From the NCBI GenBank assembly GCA_009783865.1, contig WRCR01000165.1, positions 1 through 8,058 on the forward strand: a stretch of DNA of 8,058 nt. The letters are read 5' to 3'. Positions 1 to 6,771 of the stretch are shown here, in pieces. The notes under the pieces were generated by a model. That model had not been told where the DNA came from. It did not search any database and saw nothing but the letters and a program-made list of their open reading frames with translations. The stretch's first letter is position 1. Every line of letters begins with the position of its first letter. The DNA is from Planctomycetaceae bacterium. Lineage in GTDB: Bacteria > Planctomycetota > Planctomycetia > Pirellulales > Thermoguttaceae. A program made the translations under genes and the position numbers.

Positions 1-1
1 G

Positions 2-646
2 GTGAAACAGGGCAAAGCGGTGCAGCACGGTGATTTCGTTCAGCAGCCGTATAGCGCGGTTATTCGGAAGAAAGCCGGTCGGATACAGGTTTTGATGTCC
101 CGCGAAGCAGCGGTCTATGGAACGCAAATCAAAATCGACAAAGCGGTTACGCTTTCGGAAGGCAGCGATATGGTCGAGATTGGTTATCGGTTGAGCAAAC
201 TGCCGAAAAATTATCGGTTTCATTTTGCGGTTGAGTTCAATTTTGCGGGTATGCCGGGCGGAGCGGAGAACCGTTATTTTCATGGCAACGGCGGTCCTTT
301 CGGTCAGCGGTTCGGCAATTTGAGTACTAATCTGGATATTACCGGCGGAACGGAACTTGGACTTTATGATGACCATCTCGGTCTTGATGTTTCTTTGCGG
401 ACGAATCGTTTGACGGATTTTTATGCATATCCGATTGAGACGGTGAGTATTTCGGAAGGCGGTTTTGAGTTGGTGCATCAATCCGTTGTTGTGCAGCCGC
501 ACTGGCGGTTTGAAAGCGATGAGAGCGGCGTTTGGGAGACCGAGATGCGGTTGGAGATTGACACGACTGCGGCGGTAGAACGGGAAGAGAAAGCCCGGTC
601 ACTTTTGCGGGATGCCGCACGGATTTTGGTGGGGGAAATTGAATAG
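2..646 (+). CDS. GH57-family alpha-amylase/4-alpha-glucanotransferase, C-terminal part (5' truncated by window edge)
   Basis: This is the last 214 codons of a larger gene that enters from the left; the GTG at base 2 is an internal valine codon, not a start. The visible part matches the C-terminal beta-rich domain (DUF1926 type) that follows the catalytic barrel in family 57 alpha-amylases and 4-alpha-glucanotransferases. Seen in the sequence are the block around residues 118-131 with GLYDDHLGLDVSL, then DFYAYPIETVS (about 139-149), SEGGFELVHQS and QPHWRFE, in the order usual for this domain. The catalytic glutamate and aspartate lie upstream and cannot be checked. The family hydrolyses or transfers alpha-1,4-glucan chains, usually in the cytoplasm, in glycogen, starch or maltodextrin turnover. 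Which of the two activities applies is unknown. It ends with TAG 38 bp before a XylR-like regulator on the same strand, so the two may be linked. Family assignment is by recognition of motifs, not by search. Confidence 0.82.
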   Translation: MKQGKAVQHGDFVQQPYSAVIRKKAGRIQVLMSREAAVYGTQIKIDKAVTLSEGSDMVEIGYRLSKLPKNYRFHFAVEFNFAGMPGGAENRYFHGNGGPFGQRFGNLSTNLDITGGTELGLYDDHLGLDVSLRTNRLTDFYAYPIETVSISEGGFELVHQSVVVQPHWRFESDESGVWETEMRLEIDTTAAVEREEKARSLLRDAARILVGEIE

Positions 647-650
647 AACG

Positions 651-680
651 TTGAGCATATCTCGTAGCGTAGTGTTAAAT
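651..680 (+). promoter_or_regulatory. Weak candidate promoter before the XylR-like gene
   Basis: TTGAGC (651-656) and TTAAAT (675-680) are separated by 18 bp and each matches four of six bases of the sigma-70 type -35 and -10 boxes. Transcription from here would begin almost at the start codon (685 GTG or 694 ATG), giving a near-leaderless mRNA, which would fit the absence of a clear Shine-Dalgarno site. Matches of this quality occur by chance, and read-through from the GH57 gene 38 bp upstream is an equally good explanation. Confidence 0.2.
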
Positions 681-684
681 CTTT

Positions 685-1875
685 GTGAACGTCATGAAAG
701 AACAGCCGAAAATCATATTGCTGCTTGAGACCTCGCGGCAGTTGGGACGCGAAATGCTGCGCGGTGCTGCAACTTGGTCTCAGATGCACGGTCCTGTAAC
801 ACTGGCGGCGCATGCCGGACATGTCGAGCAATCGTTACCCGATTTTCGTGGGGAACAAAATTTCGGTGTCGTGTCCCGTCTTTCCGTTGACGGTCTTGTT
901 CGCGCTTTCCGAAAATACCGGTTTCCGCTTCTCGCATTGGAACCCGCTTCGCAGGAATTGCTCGACATAAAAGAAGAACTCGGCTTAGCCGAGATTCGGA
1001 GCAATGCTGAAACAATCGCAACGATGGGGGTCGATTATCTTTGGAACGATGGTTTTCGGCATTTTGCCTTCTGCGGTTTTCCCGGAAAACTTTGGTCACA
1101 GCGGCGCAGCAAGGCGTTTACGGAACAAGTCCGGCAAAGAGGCGGTTCATGCGCCGTTTATCCTGAAGCGGAACAAACTCTGACGAGCAGTCGTGAACGG
1201 TTGAAGTTAAAAAAATGGCTTCATTCGCTGCCGAAGCCCATCGGCATGCTGGCTTGTGACGACGACAGGGCGCATCAGGTTTTGAATGTTTGCGAGGAGG
1301 AAAGCATCCGTATTCCGCAGGATATTTCGATTATCGGTGTCGGCAACGATGAGATTTTGTGCGACTTAGCATCGCCGCCGCTGTCGAGTATTGCCATTGA
1401 TTTTGTTTCCACTGGTTATGAAGCCGTTGGTGTCTTGGTCGATATGATTTCGGGCAAGACGAAACGCCCGCCGGATATAACAATGAATCCTCGCTGGGTA
1501 ACGCCGCGGCTTTCAACTGATTTCCTGGCGGTCAAGGACGCAATGGTTGTTCGATCTCTGCAATTCATACGTCAGAATTATTTGCGTGCCATCGGTGTCG
1601 ATGATGTTGTCCGTTATATCGGGGTGTCGCGCCGGACGCTTGAAGTCCGTTTTTCCAAAGCGACTGAAAGAACCGTTGCGGAGGAAATTCAATATCACCG
1701 TCTTCAGCGGGCAAAGCGGCTTTTGACTCAAACGGACGAACCGGTCACGAACATTGCCGAGCCGTCGGGATTCTATAATTTTCGTTCTTTGCTTCATGCC
1801 TTTCATGTTGTTGAGGGCTGTACGCCGCTGGAGTATCGCGAAAGACATGGTTCAATTACAAAGCGTGAAACGTAG
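685..1875 (+). CDS. XylR-like transcriptional regulator: periplasmic-binding-protein-like sensor domain fused to AraC-type HTH
   Basis: This is a predicted cytoplasmic sugar-responsive DNA-binding regulator of 396 residues, close to the usual length of XylR-type proteins. Residues about 8-280 form a LacI/periplasmic-binding-protein-like domain. They begin with KIILLLETSRQLGREMLRG and carry the family block PKPIGMLACDDDRAHQVL, then IGVGNDEILCDLASPPLSSI. Residues about 287-390 form the AraC-type double helix-turn-helix, with IGVDDVVRYIGVSRRTLEVRF as the first HTH region and IAEPSGFYNFRSLLHAF...CTPLEYRERH as the second. The second HTH is unusual: proline at residue 360 where a helix is expected, and HVVEG where the family usually has a basic F-K/R-R-x-x-G stretch. 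The start is uncertain: GTG at 685 and ATG at 694 are both in frame and neither has a good Shine-Dalgarno site. Its targets are unknown; the adjacent GH57 gene suggests carbohydrate use, and xylose as ligand is only a name inherited from E. coli XylR. Confidence 0.88.
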   Translation: MNVMKEQPKIILLLETSRQLGREMLRGAATWSQMHGPVTLAAHAGHVEQSLPDFRGEQNFGVVSRLSVDGLVRAFRKYRFPLLALEPASQELLDIKEELGLAEIRSNAETIATMGVDYLWNDGFRHFAFCGFPGKLWSQRRSKAFTEQVRQRGGSCAVYPEAEQTLTSSRERLKLKKWLHSLPKPIGMLACDDDRAHQVLNVCEEESIRIPQDISIIGVGNDEILCDLASPPLSSIAIDFVSTGYEAVGVLVDMISGKTKRPPDITMNPRWVTPRLSTDFLAVKDAMVVRSLQFIRQNYLRAIGVDDVVRYIGVSRRTLEVRFSKATERTVAEEIQYHRLQRAKRLLTQTDEPVTNIAEPSGFYNFRSLLHAFHVVEGCTPLEYRERHGSITKRET

Positions 1876-1917
1876 GATAATGAAAACGGCTTTCAGTGCG
1901 GCGGTGAATATCCTGCC

Positions 1918-1949
1918 CGTTGTTGATGAGGAATGCCAACCGTTTTTTT
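1918..1949 (+). terminator. Weak candidate intrinsic terminator after the XylR-like gene
   Basis: CGTTG at 1918-1922 can pair with CAACCG (1937-1942) if one C is bulged, and TTTTTTT follows at 1943-1949. The T-run placement is right for a rho-independent terminator, but the stem is short and not GC-rich. The T-run is the stronger part of the case. It sits about 40-75 bp after the XylR-like stop codon. Confidence 0.22.
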
Positions 1950-1960
1950 GTGTATGGGTA

Positions 1961-1989
1961 TTCTTACTTCCAGTCAGAAGCGGTATAAT
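1961..1989 (+). promoter_or_regulatory. Candidate promoter with perfect -10 box, distal to the HD-GYP gene
   Basis: A perfect TATAAT lies at 1984-1989, 17 bp after TTCTTA (1961-1966), which matches only three of six -35 bases. A start near 1996 would leave a 5' leader of about 155 nt before the HD-GYP start codon. A second perfect TATAAT at 2006-2011 lacks a matching -35 box. Confidence 0.3.
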
Positions 1990-2051
1990 ACTCTTCTGCA
2001 ACTAATATAATTTTTGAGCAAACTTTCAAAAATATTGAAGGTACTGGTGAA

Positions 2052-2079
2052 TTTACTGACGCAATGGTTTCTGCATAAT
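2052..2079 (+). promoter_or_regulatory. Candidate proximal promoter for the HD-GYP/kinase pair
   Basis: TTTACT (2052-2057, four of six -35 bases) and CATAAT (2074-2079, five of six -10 bases) are spaced by 16 bp. Transcription would begin near 2086, about 65 nt before the ATG at 2152. It competes with the distal candidate and the sequence does not decide between them. Confidence 0.3.
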
Positions 2080-2151
2080 GCTGATATATGGGGGTGACGT
2101 TTTCCTGCAAAATTATTACTTAACCACAGTATTACTTATAGAGAAAATACG

Positions 2152-3216
2152 ATGAGAACCGAACGAAAGACCATATTTATCGTCGACGATGATTTGACAA
2201 ACTTGACCGTAGGAAATGAAATACTATCTCCATATTACAATGTTTTTACGTTATTTTCCGGACAGTTGTTATTAAAACTGCTCAAGAGACATATTCCCGA
2301 TATGATTCTTTTGGATGTTAATATGCCTGAGATGAACGGTTATGAGGTTATTCAGCATATTAAAGAAAAGAATGAAACCAGAGACATCCCTATAATTTTT
2401 TTGACGGCACAAAATGACACCGAGAGCGAACTGGAGGGTTTATCGCTTGGTGCCGTCGATTACATCATCAAGCCGTTTTCTCCGCCGCTTTTACTCAAGC
2501 GGATTGAATTGCATTTGCTTGTTGAATCTCAAAAACAGGAACTTATCGAATTTAACAATAATTTATTAGAGAAGGTGTTCGACAAGACCAATACGGTTCT
2601 GGAACTGCAAGATGTCATTTTGAAAACGATGGTGGAATTGATAGACCGCCGCGACAACACTACCGGCGGACATATAGAAAGAACACAAATGTATATGAAA
2701 ATAGTTTTGGACGAGATAGTCAAGCAGGGTTTGTATAAGAAAGAGTCGTCTACCTGGAATGTGAATCTTGTAGTGCGCTCGACTCAACTTCACGATGTCG
2801 GTAAAATTGCAATACAGGACAGCATTCTTCAAAAACCCGGCAAACTCACGGAGGAAGAATTTGCGAAGATAAAAGCACATACTACCTATGGAGAAGAAAT
2901 CATTTCAGAAATCCAAAAGAACACAACGGAACAAAAATTTTTGGAATACGCCAGGATATTTGCTGGTACACACCATGAAAAATGGGACGGCAGCGGATAT
3001 CCGAGAGGTTTGAAAGGTGAACAGATTCCGGTGTTGGGAAGGGCAATGGCAATCGTTGACGTTTACGACGCACTTGTTTCCGAAAGACCGTATAAAAAAT
3101 GTCTCACGCACGAAGAAGCGGTTGCAGTTATTTCCGAAGACCGCTGCTCACATTTTGACCCGGTAATTGCCGATTTGTTTCTAAGAATTTCCGATGATTT
3201 CAAAAAACCGCTTTGA
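2152..3216 (+). CDS. Response regulator with HD-GYP domain (predicted cyclic-di-GMP phosphodiesterase)
   Basis: This is a cytoplasmic two-component output protein of 354 residues with RpfG-like architecture. Residues about 7-122 are a complete receiver domain: acidic pocket D12-D14, phosphoacceptor D55 in LLDVNMPEMNG, T85 in FLTAQ and K107 in IIKPF. A helical linker, probably coiled coil, spans about 115-160. Residues about 155-345 are an HD-GYP domain with GGH at 172-174, H214-D215 in LHDVGK, H243, H274-H275, the GYP triplet at 282-284 within HHEKWDGSGYP, and D303 in VDVYDAL. All signature residues are present, so hydrolysis of cyclic-di-GMP (or related cyclic dinucleotides) is expected, gated by phosphorylation of D55. 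There is no DNA-binding domain. ATG 2152 is the first start after an in-frame TGA at 2095-2097 and has a weak GAGA 7 nt upstream. The gene lies 52 bp before a hybrid histidine kinase, its likely partner, and the two probably form one operon. Confidence 0.93.
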   Translation: MRTERKTIFIVDDDLTNLTVGNEILSPYYNVFTLFSGQLLLKLLKRHIPDMILLDVNMPEMNGYEVIQHIKEKNETRDIPIIFLTAQNDTESELEGLSLGAVDYIIKPFSPPLLLKRIELHLLVESQKQELIEFNNNLLEKVFDKTNTVLELQDVILKTMVELIDRRDNTTGGHIERTQMYMKIVLDEIVKQGLYKKESSTWNVNLVVRSTQLHDVGKIAIQDSILQKPGKLTEEEFAKIKAHTTYGEEIISEIQKNTTEQKFLEYARIFAGTHHEKWDGSGYPRGLKGEQIPVLGRAMAIVDVYDALVSERPYKKCLTHEEAVAVISEDRCSHFDPVIADLFLRISDDFKKPL

Positions 3217-3239
3217 TTTCGACGGGGGAGAGAAACGCT

Positions 3240-3311
3240 ATGTATAGTGTAAAAAATGAGGAAAATATATGGAAGGTTCTAGGAAAAAACCAAATGAATT
3301 CAAACCAATAG
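3240..3311 (+). other. Possible 23-codon leader ORF overlapping the kinase start
   Basis: ATG at 3240 opens a 23-codon frame ending at TAG 3309-3311, overlapping the first 43 bases of the kinase gene in another frame. It is preceded by the best Shine-Dalgarno-like run in the window, GGGGGAG at 3224-3230, nine bases from the ATG. The peptide is polar and lysine/asparagine-rich with no recognisable domain. If translated, ribosomes would pass through the kinase ribosome-binding site and start, which could couple or dampen kinase translation. It may equally be a chance frame. Confidence 0.2.
3258..3262 (+). promoter_or_regulatory. Ribosome binding site of the hybrid histidine kinase
   Basis: GAGGA lies six bases before ATG 3269. 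An in-frame TGA at 3257-3259 overlaps this site, so no earlier ATG, GTG or TTG can start the kinase; the start at 3269 is well supported. Confidence 0.65.
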
Positions 3312-6300
3312 TAGATGCAATTTGCACTTGCTTGCGCAACATGGCGAATGGGTCATTGGGGACTTCACTGGAAATCAAATCTCTGCCCGAACCATTCAGC
3401 GAAATCGGCAGGGAATTAATGCGTCTTAACAACGCTGTTTCCGAAACACATACTTTTGCCAAAGAACTGTCGGCAGGCAACCTGAATTATGAACTGCCGG
3501 CACGCACCAATAGAATTGCTTCTCCGTTGAAAGCATTGCATTCTATGCTTGCACATCTCACATGGCAAACCCAGCAAATTGCCAGCGGCGATTATAGTCA
3601 AAACGTCGATTTTATGGGTGAGTTTTCAGTTGCTTTCAACAATATGACCAAGCAATTGGAGCAGCAGCGGCGAATCATACTGGACGAAAGGGAAAAACTG
3701 CTTGTTCACATCAACGACACAGTACAGGCACGTATACAGATTGAGCGGGCGCACAACTTAATGCACACCGTTAATGAGGCAGCAGTGCTCCTGCTTGAAG
3801 CAAATCCAAGAGATTTTGTGAGCACTATCATACGCGGTATGGCAATGATAGGTGATTGTGCGGTACTGAACGGTGTGCATGTATGGCAAATCGTCCGAAA
3901 GAGTAATGGAGAAATTTATTGCCAAAGTGTGTGCCGTTGGAGACGCGATAAAAACGCCCCCGACATACCGTTGGAATTTCCATTTCAACATATCCCAAAC
4001 TGGGCAAGCCGATTACCTATGGGAGAAGTCGTCAACGGACCAATAACCAGTTTCTCGGAAAAAGAATATTTGTTCATGAAAGATTTTGAAATTCTGTCCC
4101 TTTTAGTTATCCCCATATTCATCAACGGGGAATTCTGGGGAATGATAAGTTTTGACGATTGTTATATGGAACGTGAGTTTTCCAAGTCAGAAATCGATAT
4201 TTTTCGTTCGTGGGGATTGCTCATCATTGGTACACTACAGCATCATTTGACCGCTGCCAATTTGCAGACGGTTTCCAGTAACTATAAAGGACTAATATGG
4301 AGTGTCAACCTGGAGGGAGTCATCACGAACTTTCAAGGGCAATATGCAAAGCAATTAATGCCGGCAAAGAAAACTGGACAACCTGCGTATCTCGAAATCT
4401 CTCAATTTGAAAATAGTCCCTTGGACATTGTTTCATACGTGCAAAAAACGTTCCTTGAAGGTCCGCAGCACTGGATAAGCGAAATCAACGACGTTGTTTT
4501 TAACTCGTACACGACACCGATGTATGACGATGACGGTAAAGTCGTCGGTGTGGTCGGCAGTACAGATGACGTTACGGAAACCATAAAACTTCAACGGGCG
4601 TTGGAAGATTCTAATAATGCCAAATCCAACTTTTTGGCAAATATGAGTCATGAAATACGAACGCCAATGAACGCAATCCTTGGAATGTCGGAACTCGTTC
4701 TGCGTGAGAACATTTTGCCTATCGCCAGGGAATACACAAACGTCATACAACAGGCAGGAAACAATCTCGTATCGATAATCAACGATATTTTGGATTTTTC
4801 AAAAATCGAAACCGGAAAATTGGAAATTATTCTTGAAGAGTATTTGTTATCGTCCCTGCTGAATGACATTATCCACATCATCAAGTCGAGGGTGTATGAA
4901 ACGAGGTTAAGGTTCGTGATTAATGTGGATAATAACATTCCAAACTGTTTTCTGGGTGATGTGAAAAGAATCCGGCAGGTCGTACTGAATCTTTTAAGCA
5001 ATGCCGTCAAATATACAGAAAAGGGCTTTATTTATTTTTCTGTCGAAGGAAGTCATGCAGACAACGACACATTTATTCTCCGTTTCAAGGTCGAAGACAG
5101 CGGCATGGGTATCAAACCGGAGGATGTTGAAGCACTGTTTGAAAAATTTACCCGATTTAATCTGACAAAAAACAGAAATATTGAGGGAACTGGGCTTGGG
5201 CTGGCAATCACGCAAAGTTTGGTCAAATCCATGGGCGGTGAGATTGATGTTCAGTCGACGTATGGAAAAGGCAGTGTCTTTACCGCCGCATTGCCTCAAA
5301 AGGTTTTGGGGACCCAAAAACTGGCGGTTGTGAATGAACCGGAAAAAAAGAAAGTGCTGATTTATGAACGACGCGAGATACTGAAAGAATCAATCAGTTG
5401 CACGATGGACGGTCTCGGTGTCTGCTACAAAATCGTGTCGGACATTCCTGAGTTTTATGAAAATTTAACAAGCAAAGAATATCCTTTCGCTTTTATTGCT
5501 TCCGCCCTCTATGAGGATGTCAAAAAGAAATATCCGGATTTCAGGACGGAAGCAAAAATCATTTTGGTTGCAGAATTAGGTGAAATGGTTGCCGACCAGA
5601 ACATCAGTATTCTTACCTCTCCGATTTTTTCTATCCCTGTTGCCAATTTCCTAAACGGCACTTACCGCAACGCAGATAACTCAGTCAGTGGATATGGTGT
5701 GAGGTTTGCCGCTCCAACAGCAAAGGTTTTCAGTGTTGACGATGTTGAAACGAATTTAATCGTCCTCGAAGGACTGCTAAAACCGTATGAAATGCAGGTA
5801 GATTCGTGCAGCAGCAGTGTGAAAGCCATCGAAATGGTAAAAGACGTTCAGTATGACCTGATATTTATGGACCACATGATGCCCGAAATCGATGGTATTG
5901 AAGCCGTGAATCGAATCCGCTTACTGGGGAAAGATTATCCGCATCTCGAAAAAGTACCCATTGTCGCACTGACAGCCAATGCCGTTTTCGGTACAAAGGA
6001 AATGCTGCTCGACAGCGGTTTTGATGATTTTTTGGCAAAACCCATTAACATGGTCGACTTGAACGGTGTTCTTGACAGATGGATTCCGAAAGAAAAGCAA
6101 AACGCAGCAACGAAACATTTTGAAGTTGCAAAGCAGGATACCGAAGCCGGTTTTGAGATTGAGGGATTGAACATAAAGCAAGGGCTTATATTTTCCGGCG
6201 GAACAATCAAAAGTTATTTGAAAACGCTTGCCATGTTTCTTAAAGACGGACACGAGAAAATAAATGCAATCAGAACGTCCCTTGCCGCGAATAATTTACC

Positions 6301-6745
6301 ATTGTTCGTTATCCATGTTCACGCATTGGTAAGCGCGTCCGCAAACGTCGGGGCAGAAAATCTGTCGGAAACAGCGAAATCTTTGGAAACTGCCGGTAAA
6401 CAAGAGAACATGATATTTATTCAAGCGTACAGTGAAATCTTTTTAACGGATTTAGAAACGCTTCTTGATAATATCAAAACTGTTTTAACGAAGACGGAAG
6501 TTGAGGAGCAGCGAGGTTCCTATAACAAGGATTCCTTGAAAACCGAGTTGACTGCACTGAAAACTGCTCTGAACGATTTCGATTCCGTTACGATACGCAG
6601 AATCTCTGACGAACTGCGCGGAGCAATACAATCTGTTGAATTTGCTCCGGTGATAGAGAACATACTGCTTAACATATTGATTGGCGATTATGACAAAGCC
6701 GAAGTATTGCTTGATTCTTTACTGCAAGACGACGTGCTTGTATAA
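3269..6745 (+). CDS. Cytoplasmic hybrid histidine kinase (HAMP-like x3, GAF, PAS, HisKA, HATPase, pseudo-REC, REC, Hpt-like)
   Basis: This is a 1158-residue sensor kinase with no signal peptide or membrane segment, so it probably reads an intracellular signal. In order: three HAMP-like units starting near residues 26, 68 and 105; a GAF-like domain about 163-325; a PAS/PAC region about 336-440; HisKA with phosphoacceptor H461 in SHEIRTPMNAILG; an ATPase domain with N-box N574/N578, G1 D610-S-G-M-G and G2 G640-TGLGL; a receiver-like domain about 693-800 with no acidic pocket or phosphoacceptor; a complete receiver with D824-D825, D868, T902 and K924; an Hpt-like domain about 970-1075 with candidate H1018; and an unassigned tail, 1087-1158. 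In the Hpt motif, V1021 replaces the lysine usual three residues after the histidine. Similar layouts are known from clostridial and spirochaete hybrid kinases. The HD-GYP regulator 52 bp upstream is the likely target of the relay. The ligand is unknown. Domain borders are estimates. Confidence 0.92.
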   Translation: MEGSRKKPNEFKPIVDAICTCLRNMANGSLGTSLEIKSLPEPFSEIGRELMRLNNAVSETHTFAKELSAGNLNYELPARTNRIASPLKALHSMLAHLTWQTQQIASGDYSQNVDFMGEFSVAFNNMTKQLEQQRRIILDEREKLLVHINDTVQARIQIERAHNLMHTVNEAAVLLLEANPRDFVSTIIRGMAMIGDCAVLNGVHVWQIVRKSNGEIYCQSVCRWRRDKNAPDIPLEFPFQHIPNWASRLPMGEVVNGPITSFSEKEYLFMKDFEILSLLVIPIFINGEFWGMISFDDCYMEREFSKSEIDIFRSWGLLIIGTLQHHLTAANLQTVSSNYKGLIWSVNLEGVITNFQGQYAKQLMPAKKTGQPAYLEISQFENSPLDIVSYVQKTFLEGPQHWISEINDVVFNSYTTPMYDDDGKVVGVVGSTDDVTETIKLQRALEDSNNAKSNFLANMSHEIRTPMNAILGMSELVLRENILPIAREYTNVIQQAGNNLVSIINDILDFSKIETGKLEIILEEYLLSSLLNDIIHIIKSRVYETRLRFVINVDNNIPNCFLGDVKRIRQVVLNLLSNAVKYTEKGFIYFSVEGSHADNDTFILRFKVEDSGMGIKPEDVEALFEKFTRFNLTKNRNIEGTGLGLAITQSLVKSMGGEIDVQSTYGKGSVFTAALPQKVLGTQKLAVVNEPEKKKVLIYERREILKESISCTMDGLGVCYKIVSDIPEFYENLTSKEYPFAFIASALYEDVKKKYPDFRTEAKIILVAELGEMVADQNISILTSPIFSIPVANFLNGTYRNADNSVSGYGVRFAAPTAKVFSVDDVETNLIVLEGLLKPYEMQVDSCSSSVKAIEMVKDVQYDLIFMDHMMPEIDGIEAVNRIRLLGKDYPHLEKVPIVALTANAVFGTKEMLLDSGFDDFLAKPINMVDLNGVLDRWIPKEKQNAATKHFEVAKQDTEAGFEIEGLNIKQGLIFSGGTIKSYLKTLAMFLKDGHEKINAIRTSLAANNLPLFVIHVHALVSASANVGAENLSETAKSLETAGKQENMIFIQAYSEIFLTDLETLLDNIKTVLTKTEVEEQRGSYNKDSLKTELTALKTALNDFDSVTIRRISDELRGAIQSVEFAPVIENILLNILIGDYDKAEVLLDSLLQDDVLV

Positions 6746-6771
6746 ACTGTAAAAAGACCGCAAGGAATTTC

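Larger units (their letters stand above)
1876..2151. other. AT-rich intergenic spacer between the XylR-like gene and the HD-GYP gene
   Basis: This is the longest non-coding stretch in the window. Just after the XylR-like stop, AGGATA (1874-1879) can pair with TATCCT (1909-1914), enclosing a small TGAAA/TTTCA hairpin (1881-1895). A run of seven T lies at 1943-1949. Two perfect TATAAT hexamers occur at 1984-1989 and 2006-2011, and a small dyad TTCAA-N5-TTGAA at 2025-2039. A 41-codon reading frame opens at ATG 1880 and ends at 2005 but has no recognisable features. No tRNA, riboswitch or phage attachment site was recognised. The spacer most likely separates two transcription units. Confidence 0.6.

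Noticed and set aside
1874..1914. Nested hairpin AGGATA/TATCCT around TGAAA/TTTCA as riboswitch or terminator
   Set aside because: The outer stem is six A/T-rich base pairs across a 29-nt loop and overlaps the stop codon; no riboswitch core or adjacent T-run is present.
1880..2005. 41-codon frame starting 4 bases after the XylR-like stop
   Set aside because: AGGA is only two bases from its ATG, the peptide has no recognisable domain and the frame is the tail of an unrelated reading frame within the regulator gene; nothing supports translation.
6746..6771. Possible bidirectional terminator between the convergent kinase and larC genes
   Set aside because: The only pairing is CC-GCAA-GG with no extension of the stem; too weak to call a terminator.
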